A DNA stretch of 64,000 nt, taken from positions 233,379 through 297,378 of the forward strand of contig NZ_QYYG01000006.1 in the NCBI RefSeq assembly GCF_003591175.1. The letters run 5' to 3'. This document shows positions 8,413 to 17,148 of this stretch, in pieces. The stretch comes from Serratia inhibens (GTDB taxonomy: Bacteria; Pseudomonadota; Gammaproteobacteria; Enterobacterales; Enterobacteriaceae). The translations under genes and the position numbers were made by a program. Every line of letters begins with the position of its first letter. Position 1 is the first letter of the stretch. Under the pieces are notes generated by a model. It had not been told where the DNA came from, searched no databases, and worked only from the letters and a program-made list of their open reading frames with translations.

Positions 8413-8619
8413 TTATCGCTCCAGCCACTCGATCGCCAACTCGCGCGCTTCATCCAGGCCGACATCCCGGCCTTCGCGGGTAATCGCCGTTTTGAGTTCA
8501 TTAATCACGTCCGTTTTTTGCGTTTCACGCTCTTCATTGGCCAATGCCAGGAACGCATCGCCTACCACCGTGCAGATGCCGATGTATAAGGCTTTTGAAT
8601 CCTCGAAACCACTGCTCAT
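8413..8619 (-). CDS. Small hypothetical protein
   Basis: 68 residues starting MSSGFEDSKALYIG, acidic, with no signal peptide or membrane helix. The C-terminal half (DEARELAIEWLER) is predicted helical. The ATG at 8619 is preceded by GAGGAAACAG, better placed than the GTG immediately upstream. It is on the same strand as, and 29 bases downstream of, the Lrp-type regulator. No family was recognised. Confidence 0.6.
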   Translation of the reverse strand: MSSGFEDSKALYIGICTVVGDAFLALANEERETQKTDVINELKTAITREGRDVGLDEARELAIEWLER

Positions 8620-8648
8620 CACTGTTTCCTCTTGGGTTTGATTTGAAT

Positions 8649-9104
8649 CTACAACGGCAGAAAAGGCCGGTCTTGCACCACGCTTTTCATGACCAGAGTG
8701 GAGGTAAGGCGCTGTACGCCGGGCAGGGCGGAAAGCCGTTCGTCGTAAAGCCGCTGAAAAGCCGGCAGATCGCGGGCAATAACGTGCAGCAGATAGTCGG
8801 GGTCGCCGAACAGCCGCTGCGCCTGGATAACCTGGGGAATGTCCAGCATGGCATTCTCGAAGGCCTCAACGGCCTGGCGATCGCCTTCCCGCATTGTGAC
8901 AAACACCAACGCAGAAAAGTTAAAGCCAAGGCAGCCGGGATCGAGATGCGCGCGGTAGCCCCTGATCACCCCGGATTGTTCCAGAGCGCGCACCCGGCGA
9001 TGGCAGGGGGAAACGCTGAGCCCGATCCGGTCAGCCAATTCGGTAACGGAAAGACGCCCATCGAACTGGAGTTCAGCAAGGATTTTGCGGTCGATCTTGT
9101 CCAT
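8649..9104 (-). CDS. Lrp/AsnC-family transcriptional regulator
   Basis: 151 residues. The N-terminal HTH begins MDKIDRKILAELQFDGRLSVTELADRIGLSVSPCHRRVRALEQSGVI, the textbook Lrp/AsnC signature. The C-terminal RAM/ACT-like domain runs from about residue 65 (FSALVFVTMREGDRQAVEAFENAM; DYLLHVIARDLPAFQRLYDERLSALPGV). It is divergent from a LysE/RhtB-type exporter gene, the usual arrangement in which an amino-acid-responsive Lrp protein controls the exporter. The co-effector is unknown. Confidence 0.92.
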   Translation of the reverse strand: MDKIDRKILAELQFDGRLSVTELADRIGLSVSPCHRRVRALEQSGVIRGYRAHLDPGCLGFNFSALVFVTMREGDRQAVEAFENAMLDIPQVIQAQRLFGDPDYLLHVIARDLPAFQRLYDERLSALPGVQRLTSTLVMKSVVQDRPFLPL

Positions 9105-9312
9105 TTGGAATAATTTCCCTCAATCTGCAATTTATACGCAAATAATTGAAACCACATTCTAACAACTTGGGGATATTCTTTTCAATAATTGAACAATTTT
9201 GGACATTCCTGGCTTTTGGAGCCTGAAAGGCGTGTCCTGCGGAGGAAAGTGAAGTGATCAAACGGATAAGCCCACCCACCGCGCTACGGTGGCCGCAAAA
9301 GGCGTTGCGGAC

Positions 9313-9930
9313 ATGACGCCGGCTATTTTTGCCGCCTTCTGGGCGGTATCCATGCTGTTTGTCATTACGCCGGGGCTGGACTGGGCGTACATCATATCGG
9401 CAGGCATACGCGGACGAGTGGTAGTGCCTGCGGTGACGGGCTTGCTGTTGGGGCATCTGATGGCGATAGCGATCGTGGCGGCCGGCGTGGGCGCGCTGGT
9501 AGCGGGCAATCCGCTGGCCCTCACGGCGTTGACCCTGATTGGCGCGGCTTATCTGTTATGGATCGGTTTCAACATGCTGCTTCATCCCCCCGCGCCGAGC
9601 GCGGGTGAAGGGCAGTCGTCCGGCTCCTGGCTGCGTTGGGCCGGTAAAGGGATTTGCATCAGCGGCCTCAACCCCAAGGTTTTCCTGTTGTTTTTGGCGC
9701 TGTTGCCGCAGTTCACCGATGCCAATGCCGCCTGGTCGATCCCGATGCAGATCCTCGCGTTGGGTCTGTTGCATCTGGTGAGTTGCGGGCTGATTTACCT
9801 GCTGGTGGGATGGGGATCGCAGTCCATTTTGCAGACGCGTCCGCAGGCCGCCCGTGTCGTCAGCCGCATTTCCGGCGCTGCCATGCTGTTTATTGCCATC
9901 GGTTTGCTCGCCGGGCAGGCATTCAAATAA
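9313..9930 (+). CDS. LysE/RhtB-family amino-acid exporter
   Basis: 205 residues with about six membrane helices. The start MTPAIFAAFWAVSMLFVITPGLDWAYIISAGIRG is the classic LysE/RhtB N-terminus with the TPG motif, which is why ATG 9313 is preferred over the GTG 24 bases upstream. GLNPKVFLLFLALLPQF in the middle is the other family hallmark. Members expel amino acids or derivatives (threonine, homoserine, leucine, lysine); the substrate here is not predictable. It is probably controlled by the divergent Lrp-type regulator. Confidence 0.9.
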   Translation: MTPAIFAAFWAVSMLFVITPGLDWAYIISAGIRGRVVVPAVTGLLLGHLMAIAIVAAGVGALVAGNPLALTALTLIGAAYLLWIGFNMLLHPPAPSAGEGQSSGSWLRWAGKGICISGLNPKVFLLFLALLPQFTDANAAWSIPMQILALGLLHLVSCGLIYLLVGWGSQSILQTRPQAARVVSRISGAAMLFIAIGLLAGQAFK

Positions 9931-9932
9931 AA

Positions 9933-9957
9933 AAGGGGGAATGTGACTTCCCCCCTT
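9933..9957. terminator. Terminator between the exporter and ydeP
   Basis: A hairpin AAGGGGGAA / TTCCCCCCTT with a short loop sits between convergent genes. On the minus strand it is followed by a run of T (CCCCCTTTTTTATTTG), so it is best suited to end the ydeP transcript. Confidence 0.75.
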
Positions 9958-9993
9958 CAATGCAGACTTATTAACGACGAGTCTAATAAGCCG

Positions 9994-12282
9994 TTAGCTG
10001 GCCGTGGCGTGAGTTACGCGAACCGGCACCGATTTATAAGACGGGGTACCGCTTTCCTTGTCGATATAATCCAGCGGAACCAGAACGTTCGCCTCAGGAT
10101 AGTAGGCGCCGACGGAACCTGGGGCGATGTTGTAGGAGATCACCGTGATATTTTCCAGCCGCAGTTTGCGCCCGGCCACCACGGTTTCGATATCCACCAG
10201 ATCACCATGTTCCAGGCCCCGCTTCTCGAGATCGATGTCGTGCATGAACAGAACATCGCGACGGCCAAATACGCCTCTATAACGGTCGTCCATTGCGTAA
10301 ATAGTGGTGTTGTACTGGTCATGGCTGCGTAGGGTGATTAGCCGCAGCACGTCGTCGCCCTGAACCTCGGCGTCTTCTTCTACGCCGCTGAACACCGAGA
10401 ACATGGCTTTGCCGGTTGGCGTCGGCCAGATGCGCTCGGTTGGCGGCAGCGGCATGCGGAACCCACCGGGCTGTGCGATACGCTCATTGTATTTATCGAA
10501 ACCGGGAATGGTTTTTTCAATCAAATCGCGAATGATGCTGTAATCGGCCACCAGTTCCATCCAGGGGACCTTACTGTCTTGCAGGGTTGCCTTGGCCATA
10601 CCGGCGACGATCGCCGGTTCTGAAAGCAGGAACGGGGATGCCGGTTTCAGTTTGCCGGAAGAGGCGTGCACCATCGACATGGAATCCTCCACCGTGATCG
10701 ACTGGCGACCGCTGTCCTGCATATCCAGTTCGGTACGCCCCAGGCAAGGCAGGATGTAGGTTTCCCTGGCTACCAGCAGGTGTGAGCGGTTCAGCTTGGT
10801 GCCGAGATGGACGCTTAAATCCAGCGATTTCATCGCCGGGAAGCACAGATCCGGGTCCGGCAAGGCCACGGCGAAGTTACCGCCAAGGCAGATCAGCGCT
10901 TTGGAGGTGCCTTCCACCATGGATTGCATGCCTTTTACCGCATCATGCCCGTGCTCTTTCGGGGCGACAAAGCCGAACACGTTTTCCAGATTGGCCAGGA
11001 ACTCTGGCGAAGGCTTTTCAGTGATGCCGACGGTGCGGTTGCCCTGAACGTTGGAATGGCCGCGCAGCGGGCAGATCCCGGCGCCGGGCTTGCCGATATT
11101 GCCGCGCATTAACAGCAGATCGGCAATCAAACGTACGTTTGCCGTCCCTTTATTGTGCTGGGTAATGCCCATGCCGTAAGTAATGATCGTGGCTTTGGAT
11201 TTCGCATAGGCCAGCGCAACCTGCTCCAGATCTTCCTGAGTCAGGCCGCTCTCCGCTTCAATGTCTTTCCACGGGGTGGTGGCCAAATCCGTGGCGAATT
11301 GTTCGAAACCCTGGGTGTGTTCGGCAATGAAATCACGATCGATAACGTTGCTGCCAGCTCCCTGTGCGGCGTCATATTCCAACAGCGCCTTGGCGATCCC
11401 TTTCAATGCGGCGGCATCGCCGCCGGCTTTAACCTGATAGTAGGTTGAAGCGATATTGGTGGAGCTGTAGGTCGCCATCTCGATAACGTTTTGCGGATCG
11501 GCAAAGCGCTCGAGCGCGCGTTCACGCAGCGGGTTGAAGACGATAATCGGTATCTGGCGTCGCGCCAGTTCGTGCAGGGTCCCCATCATGCGCGGGTGAT
11601 TGGTGCCCGGGTTATGGCCAATGGAAATCACCAGTTCGGTATTGTCGAAGTCGTCCAATGACACCGTGCCCTTACCGATACCTATGGATTGCGGCAAGCC
11701 AACGCTGGTCGGTTCGTGACACATGTTGGAGCAATCCGGGAAGTTGTTGGTACCGAATTCACGGGCAAACAGTTGGAACAGGTAGGCTGCTTCATTGGAA
11801 GCGCGGCCGGAGGTATAGAATTCAACCTGATCCGGCGACTGCATGCCGCGCAATAGCTCGCCGATGCGCTTGAAGGCATCCTCCCATTCGACCGGGCGCA
11901 GCGTATCGCTGGCGCTGTCGTAAACCAGCGGATGCGTCAGACGGCCGTAGCCTTCCAGCTCAAAATCCGTTTTTTCCAGCAGGGAGGTCACGGTATTGGC
12001 CGCCAGAAACTCCGGCGTTACCCGCTTGCTGGTGGCTTCCCAGGTGACCGCCTTGGCGCCGTTTTCGCAGAACTGGAAGGTCGAGTGGTGTTCCTTGTCA
12101 GGCCAGGCGCACCCAGGGCAGTCGAAGCCGTCCGGTTGGTTGGTCCGCATCAGCGTGACCGGCGCTTCGAAGGTTTCCATTTGTGTTTTCACGGCGATAG
12201 CCGTCGCTTTCAAGGCGCCCCAGCCACCTGCCGGTCCATCATAGGGCCGAATTCCGGGAACGGCGCGTTTCTTCTTAATCAT
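9994..12282 (-). CDS. ydeP: FdhF/YdeP-family molybdopterin oxidoreductase
   Basis: 762 residues. The start MIKKKRAVPGIRPYDGPAGGWGAL and the CPGCAWPD motif are hallmarks of the YdeP branch of formate-dehydrogenase-like molybdoenzymes. The likely molybdenum-ligand Cys is in DCSNMCHEPTSVGL. There is no N-terminal four-Cys [4Fe-4S] motif of FdhF type and no Tat signal, so it is probably cytoplasmic. E. coli YdeP contributes to acid resistance; its substrate is not established. It needs bis-MGD, and a moa cluster lies 5 kb away in the same accessory block. Confidence 0.88.
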   Translation of the reverse strand: MIKKKRAVPGIRPYDGPAGGWGALKATAIAVKTQMETFEAPVTLMRTNQPDGFDCPGCAWPDKEHHSTFQFCENGAKAVTWEATSKRVTPEFLAANTVTSLLEKTDFELEGYGRLTHPLVYDSASDTLRPVEWEDAFKRIGELLRGMQSPDQVEFYTSGRASNEAAYLFQLFAREFGTNNFPDCSNMCHEPTSVGLPQSIGIGKGTVSLDDFDNTELVISIGHNPGTNHPRMMGTLHELARRQIPIIVFNPLRERALERFADPQNVIEMATYSSTNIASTYYQVKAGGDAAALKGIAKALLEYDAAQGAGSNVIDRDFIAEHTQGFEQFATDLATTPWKDIEAESGLTQEDLEQVALAYAKSKATIITYGMGITQHNKGTANVRLIADLLLMRGNIGKPGAGICPLRGHSNVQGNRTVGITEKPSPEFLANLENVFGFVAPKEHGHDAVKGMQSMVEGTSKALICLGGNFAVALPDPDLCFPAMKSLDLSVHLGTKLNRSHLLVARETYILPCLGRTELDMQDSGRQSITVEDSMSMVHASSGKLKPASPFLLSEPAIVAGMAKATLQDSKVPWMELVADYSIIRDLIEKTIPGFDKYNERIAQPGGFRMPLPPTERIWPTPTGKAMFSVFSGVEEDAEVQGDDVLRLITLRSHDQYNTTIYAMDDRYRGVFGRRDVLFMHDIDLEKRGLEHGDLVDIETVVAGRKLRLENITVISYNIAPGSVGAYYPEANVLVPLDYIDKESGTPSYKSVPVRVTHATAS

Positions 12283-12798
12283 ATGAACTCCTACCGCCCC
12301 TGAGTGGGCGATATCTCGTTGAGACAGGTCTATTCGGTATTCCCCTCGGGAGGTGGGATAACCGACAACTATTCCAGGTGTTCCACCAGATAATTTGCAA
12401 TATCGAGGGTGATATCCTGAGCCGCCGCCGAGCGCGTTAAATGCTCAAACCGGATATTCACGATTACACGAATCATTTGGCATCACTGTCACACGGCCCG
12501 ATGCCGGACGGACATGACAAATATCACATAAAATAGGCATGGTGAATTAACTCCTATCAAGTTAAAGCGATTTAACTTCAATAAAACAGGCGTTTTAGAA
12601 ATGTCTGTTATTTAATGTTTTCGGATTAAATAATGGTGTTAACGAATTTAATGCCGGCTCCTTATTGGTGGTGGTGAGTTAAAGCATTGTTGTCGCAATG
12701 CCGGTTGACGAAATGAAGTGCATTCAGCATTTTTCAGTAAAATGCTGGATGCGTTACTCTTTAATTATCCTTGAATGATGTTTTCGCCAGTCGTTACG
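12283..12798. other. Intergenic region ydeP-DyP with two short ORFs
   Basis: 516 bases without a sure gene. Two short minus-strand ORFs precede ydeP: 12445-12540 (31 codons, start MPILCDICHVRPASG, with a C-x2-C pair and an AGGAG ten bases before its ATG) and 12369-12476 (35 codons, MIRVIVNIRFEHLT, in another frame and overlapping the first). They may be a frameshifted remnant, a leader, or chance. AT-rich sequence 12540-12790 probably holds promoters for ydeP. Confidence 0.4.
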
Positions 12799-13764
12799 TC
12801 AATGACCATTGGGCGGCACACTGCGCGTCGACAACTCTTCTAATAATGTCAGTGATGGAATAAAGAATAAACCGCCGGTAACGGCATGGCTGAAGTCGAG
12901 CAAACGATCATAATTACCCGGTGGAAGGCCAATAATCATGTTTTCAAGCATTTGTTCTATCGGCGCCGGGGACCGGGCATAGCCGATAAAGTAGGTACCG
13001 AATTCGCCCATGCCGGGTCTGCCAAACGGCATGTTATCGCGCAGGATCTTTACTTCGTTACCGTTCTCATCTTCCAGTGTGGTGAGTGAGCTGTGGGATG
13101 AGGAAGGTTTTACGTCGGCATCCAGCTCAATATTGGATTGTTTATGGCGGCCGATAATTCCCTCTTGCTGTTCAACGGTCAGCGCATTCCAGCCTTTCAT
13201 ATCATGCAGATACTTCTGCACCAATGCGTAACTGCCGCCGGCAAAGGTACGGTCTTCCTCACCCACCACGGTGAAGTCGATGGCTCCGCGGCCTTCAGGG
13301 TTTTCGGTGCCGTCGACAAAGCCGATCATGGCGCGTTGATCGAAATAACGGAAACCCTGGACTTCATCCACGACGGTGACGGCATCGCCGAGCTTGTTCA
13401 GCAACTGGGTGGCCAGCTCAAAACACAGATCCATCTCTTCGGCACGAATATGTAAAAGGATGTCACCGGGCGTAGCGATGGCCACGCGGCCACCGGATCC
13501 TATTTCACGAAAAGGATGCAATTGCGCCGGGCGCGGAAGGCCGAAAAGCGTATTCCAGGCAGTGGAACCGAATCCGCAGACGCATGACAGCCGCCCATCT
13601 GGCGCTCTTTTTGCTACCGAACGCACTACTGCCGCCACGTCGGCACACCAGTTGCGTACGGTGGCGTGGTGTTCCGGCGTATTTGTTATTGTCGCGACAA
13701 TGAAGATGGCACTGCGCGTAACAGGGCTAAAAACTGCCTGTGAATCATCATAATACGTGCTCAT
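12799..13764 (-). CDS. DyP-type heme peroxidase
   Basis: 321 residues. The distal-side motif GFVDGTENP (148-156) carries the catalytic Asp (D151). The proximal heme ligand is H224 (SSSHSSL) and the distal Arg is R242 (ILRDNMPFGRPG). With no signal peptide, it belongs to the cytoplasmic class that includes YfeX-type proteins. The family oxidises dyes, phenols or porphyrins with H2O2; the physiological substrate is unknown. It stands alone between AT-rich spacers, in the same orientation as ydeP. Confidence 0.93.
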   Translation of the reverse strand: MSTYYDDSQAVFSPVTRSAIFIVATITNTPEHHATVRNWCADVAAVVRSVAKRAPDGRLSCVCGFGSTAWNTLFGLPRPAQLHPFREIGSGGRVAIATPGDILLHIRAEEMDLCFELATQLLNKLGDAVTVVDEVQGFRYFDQRAMIGFVDGTENPEGRGAIDFTVVGEEDRTFAGGSYALVQKYLHDMKGWNALTVEQQEGIIGRHKQSNIELDADVKPSSSHSSLTTLEDENGNEVKILRDNMPFGRPGMGEFGTYFIGYARSPAPIEQMLENMIIGLPPGNYDRLLDFSHAVTGGLFFIPSLTLLEELSTRSVPPNGH

Positions 13765-14390
13765 AAGTCGTCTACCATCCAGTAAAGGTTAAATATGATA
13801 TTTAAAAAGCAACAATAACTGATGTAAAACGCATTAAATATAGAGCTACCTTTTTTACTTTGCGTTGTCAATGTTGATACAACCTTTCTAAATAGCATAT
13901 CAAAACTTAACAAGGTGCGTGATAGATTGTATCTATTGCGCAATAAAATTAACCAATTTGACGAAATGTTATTGGCAGGTAAAATTACTTCACAAGGCGG
14001 AGGAGACTGAGAAAAACCAACTGATTATTCGCTGGAAAAAGGGCGGCGGTAAGTTGAGAAGATATGCCGTTAAAACTTAAAACAAAATCATCTGTATCGG
14101 TTAAAGCGTATCGAGGATAATTAATTTTCCTGATTATGCCCATGTTTGTGCCCATAAACCAATGCTTGGGGCACCCGCAGGCCTGTTTCGATAAAAACAC
14201 GGCCAGGAAAAGAAAGCTAAAAATTACCGGGATAAAAAAACAAAGTACGGTATGAGGTTTTCCTCATTTTTTGCGTGGCTCATGTAAAGGGTTTGGCCCG
14301 CTTTTTAATGGATGACGGGCAGTGACCTGGAATAGCAATATAACTCATGGTTTATAAACTTATCAAAATGGTGATACACAGGGGTGAACA
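13765..14390. other. Long AT-rich intergenic region upstream of cioA
   Basis: 626 bases with no convincing gene. A 71-codon minus-strand ORF (13985-14200) has no recognisable domain and poor coding character. A compact intrinsic terminator lies at 14252-14272 on the plus strand. The rest is probably promoter and leader sequence for the DyP gene (left) and cioAB (right). Confidence 0.5.
14252..14272 (+). terminator. Orphan terminator or attenuator 120 bases before cioA
   Basis: A perfect 6-bp stem ATGAGG-TTTT-CCTCAT runs directly into a six-base T-run. No plus-strand gene ends here, so it could terminate a small RNA or an attenuated cioA leader. Confidence 0.6.
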
Positions 14391-15800
14391 ATGTTGGGAT
14401 TAGATGCCTTCCATTTAGCGAGGATACAGTTTGCCTTTACTGTCTCTTTCCATATTATTTTTCCGGCTATTACCATCGGGCTCGCGAGTTTTCTGGCTGT
14501 GCTGGAAGGTTTGTGGCTGAAAACACGTAATGACACCTACCGTGAGCTTTATCATTTTTGGTCGAAGATATTTGCGGTCAATTTTGGAATGGGGGTAGTG
14601 TCAGGTCTGGTAATGGCTTACCAGTTTGGCACCAACTGGAGCGGTTTTTCGCAGTTCGCCGGTAGCATTACCGGGCCGTTATTGACCTATGAAGTGCTTA
14701 CCGCTTTCTTCCTGGAAGCCGGTTTCCTCGGGGTTATGCTGTTTGGCTGGAACCGGGTAGGGCGTGGGCTGCATTTCTTCGCAACCTGCATGGTCGCGCT
14801 GGGTACGCTCATCTCGACCTTTTGGATCCTGGCCTCGAACAGCTGGATGCACACGCCGCAAGGCTATGCGATCGAAAACGGCATTGTGGTCCCGGTCGAC
14901 TGGCTGAAAATTGTCTTTAACCCGTCATTCCCCTACCGTTTATTGCACATGTCTACCGCCGCTTTCCTGGCCAGCGCCTTCTTTGTCGGGGCATCGGCTG
15001 CGTGGCACCTGCTGCGGGGCAATGATTCGCCGGCGGTGCGCAAAATGTTCTCCATGGCGCTCTGGATGGCGCTGTTTGTCGCCCCGATTCAAGCGGTTAT
15101 CGGTGACGCTCATGGCTTGAATACCCTGGAGTATCAACCGGCGAAAATTGCCGCCATTGAAGGCCATTGGGAAAACAGGCCGGGTGAAGCCACGCCGCTG
15201 GTGCTGATCGGTGTGCCGGATATGGAACAGGAAAAAACCCGCTACAAGCTGGAAATCCCTTATCTGGGCAGCCTGATCCTGACGCACAGTCTCGACAAGC
15301 AGGTACCGGCGTTGAAAAGCTTTCCTAAGGAAGATCGCCCGAATTCCACCATCATCTTTTGGTCGTTCCGCGTGATGGCCGGTTTGGGCATGCTGATGAT
15401 TCTGCTTGGCGTTGTCAGCGCATGGCTGCGTTGGAGAGGCCGTTTGTATCAGTCGCGTCCTTTTTTGTGGTTCGCGTTGCTAATGGGGCCTTCAGGCCTG
15501 ATTGCGCTGTTGGCCGGGTGGTTCACCACTGAAATTGGCCGTCAACCCTGGGTGGTCTATGGGGTGCAACGGACCCGCGACGCCGTTTCCGCGCACGGTG
15601 ATATGCATATGACCTTCAGCCTGCTGGCCTTTATCGCGGTGTATTGCTCGGTGTTCGGCGTTGGCTATATGTACTTGATGCGTCTGATCAAGAAAGGCCC
15701 GGGGAGCGACGATACGCATGGCGCCGTTGTCGACGGCACGCCGGCTCGTCCGCTGTCTGCGGTTCAGGATCCTTTGAACAAGCCGGAAGGGAGAAACTAA
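14391..15800 (+). CDS. cioA: Cyanide-insensitive bd-type quinol oxidase subunit I (CioA)
   Basis: 469 residues. This is the heme-bearing, quinol-oxidising subunit of a bd-family terminal oxidase in the inner membrane. The start MLGLDAFHLARIQFAFTVSFHIIFPAITIG carries the N-terminal heme-ligand His region. The protein is shorter than E. coli CydA (522 aa) because the periplasmic Q-loop is short, the mark of the CIO subgroup. GGGGTGA precedes the ATG. It is followed by cioB after 1 base and by a DUF2474 peptide. Such oxidases typically support respiration when heme-copper oxidases are inhibited (family knowledge). Confidence 0.93.
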   Translation: MLGLDAFHLARIQFAFTVSFHIIFPAITIGLASFLAVLEGLWLKTRNDTYRELYHFWSKIFAVNFGMGVVSGLVMAYQFGTNWSGFSQFAGSITGPLLTYEVLTAFFLEAGFLGVMLFGWNRVGRGLHFFATCMVALGTLISTFWILASNSWMHTPQGYAIENGIVVPVDWLKIVFNPSFPYRLLHMSTAAFLASAFFVGASAAWHLLRGNDSPAVRKMFSMALWMALFVAPIQAVIGDAHGLNTLEYQPAKIAAIEGHWENRPGEATPLVLIGVPDMEQEKTRYKLEIPYLGSLILTHSLDKQVPALKSFPKEDRPNSTIIFWSFRVMAGLGMLMILLGVVSAWLRWRGRLYQSRPFLWFALLMGPSGLIALLAGWFTTEIGRQPWVVYGVQRTRDAVSAHGDMHMTFSLLAFIAVYCSVFGVGYMYLMRLIKKGPGSDDTHGAVVDGTPARPLSAVQDPLNKPEGRN

Positions 15801-15801
15801 C

Positions 15802-16812
15802 ATGGGCATCGATCTTTCAATTATTTGGTTCACCATCATCGTATTCGCCACCTTGATGTACATCGTGATGGATGGCTTCGATCTCGGGATTGGTATCCTG
15901 TTTCCGTTCAATAAGGACGCCACCGAACGCGACATGATGGTCAATACCGTGGCACCGGTCTGGGACGGCAACGAAACCTGGCTGGTGTTGGGCGGTGCGG
16001 CGCTGTATGGCGCTTTCCCGCTGGCTTATGCCGTTATCACCGATGCGTTATCCATTCCGCTGACTGCGATGCTGATTGGCCTGATCTTTCGTGGCGTGGC
16101 GTTTGAATTCCGGTTCAAGGCCACGCCGGATCATCGTCCATTTTGGGACAAAGCGTTTATTGTTGGCTCGATCCTGGCGACCTTCAGCCAGGGGGTTGCC
16201 GTCGGGGCAATATTGAATGGCTTCGAGGTCACAGGCCGCGTCTACAGCGGTTCGGCACTGAGCTGGCTGGCGCCGTTCCCGCTGTTCTGCGGCCTCGGCC
16301 TGGTGGTCGCCTATGCGTTATTGGGTTGTACCTGGCTGATCATGAAAACGGAAGGGGCCCTGCACCGCAAGATGTCCGAGTTGGCGATCCCCTTGACGCT
16401 GGCGCTGTTGGCAGCCATTGCCGTCATCAGCATCTGGACGCCGTTAGCGCACCAGGATATTGCCGCGCGCTGGTTCACTACGCCGAATATCTTCTTGTTC
16501 CTGCCGGTACCGCTGTTGGTTCTGGCCTTTGCCTGGGGCATTGTGCGGGCGGCGTATAACCGCCGGGCCAGCTATGGTCCGTTCCTGATGACCCTGGGTT
16601 TGATGTTCCTTGGTTTCAGCGGTCTGGGGATCAGCATTTGGCCGAATATCATCCCACCGTCGATCTCCATCTGGCAGGCGGCATCACCGCCTCAGAGCCA
16701 GGGCTTTATGCTGGTCGGCGGGTTGCTGATTATTCCGGTCATTCTGGCTTACACCTGCTGGAGCTATTACGTGTTCCGCGGAAAAATCAAACCGGATGAA
16801 GGTTACCATTGA
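15802..16812 (+). CDS. cioB: Cyanide-insensitive bd-type quinol oxidase subunit II (CioB)
   Basis: 336 residues, polytopic, CydB/CioB family. The start MGIDLSIIWFTIIVFATLMYIVMDGFDLGIGIL and the VAPVWDGNETWLVLGGAALYGAFPLAYA motif are characteristic. It partners CioA as the second structural subunit. Its start lies one base after the cioA stop, so translation is coupled. Confidence 0.93.
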   Translation: MGIDLSIIWFTIIVFATLMYIVMDGFDLGIGILFPFNKDATERDMMVNTVAPVWDGNETWLVLGGAALYGAFPLAYAVITDALSIPLTAMLIGLIFRGVAFEFRFKATPDHRPFWDKAFIVGSILATFSQGVAVGAILNGFEVTGRVYSGSALSWLAPFPLFCGLGLVVAYALLGCTWLIMKTEGALHRKMSELAIPLTLALLAAIAVISIWTPLAHQDIAARWFTTPNIFLFLPVPLLVLAFAWGIVRAAYNRRASYGPFLMTLGLMFLGFSGLGISIWPNIIPPSISIWQAASPPQSQGFMLVGGLLIIPVILAYTCWSYYVFRGKIKPDEGYH

Positions 16813-16840
16813 TCGATAACCTAACCAGGAGACGAACATC

Positions 16841-16987
16841 ATGAAACCTGTGATAGACAGCCACCCAGCCTTGTGGCGGCGCTTGATGTGGATGATGGCT
16901 ATTTGGGCCGCAAGCGTGCTGGCCCTCGGCGTAGTTGCATCGGTATTTAAACTGCTGATGGTCGCAGCCGGCATGAAGTCTCACTGA
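16841..16987 (+). CDS. DUF2474 small membrane subunit of the bd oxidase
   Basis: 48 residues: a short cytoplasmic N-terminus (MKPVIDSHPALWRRLMWM), one membrane helix (AIWAASVLALGVVASVF) and a short tail. The LWRRL-W...IWAASVLALGVV pattern is the DUF2474 family, found at the end of cio/cyd operons in the position of CydX. It starts 28 bases after cioB with an ACCAGGAGAC ribosome site. It probably stabilises the oxidase, by analogy with CydX (inference). Confidence 0.85.
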   Translation: MKPVIDSHPALWRRLMWMMAIWAASVLALGVVASVFKLLMVAAGMKSH

Positions 16988-16997
16988 AAAATCAGGC

Positions 16998-17040
16998 AGC
17001 CAGGTTATGGCTTAATAGTAGATAGCCTGGCTTTGCTTTT
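16998..17040 (+). terminator. Terminator of the cioAB operon
   Basis: AGCCAGG / CCTGGCT arms (7 bp) with a 21-base loop containing a further weak stem, followed by TTGCTTTT, 10 bases after the DUF2474 stop. Confidence 0.5.
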
Positions 17041-17148
17041 CAGTCGGCCTTGGGGCAATCAACAGCAACGCCATTATTTTCCGCTCTGACACTTCAGTAA
17101 TCAGTGCCTGGTGATTTCTGGTTACTGCTCATTTGGGAGGTATTGCAG

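Noticed and set aside
13985..14200. A 71-codon minus-strand ORF upstream of cioA
   Set aside because: No ribosome site worth the name, no domain, odd composition; kept only as part of the intergenic description.
16988..17148. Molybdenum-cofactor riboswitch before moaA
   Set aside because: The stretch is short, partly taken up by the cio terminator, and shows none of the long paired elements expected; a covariance-model scan would be decisive.
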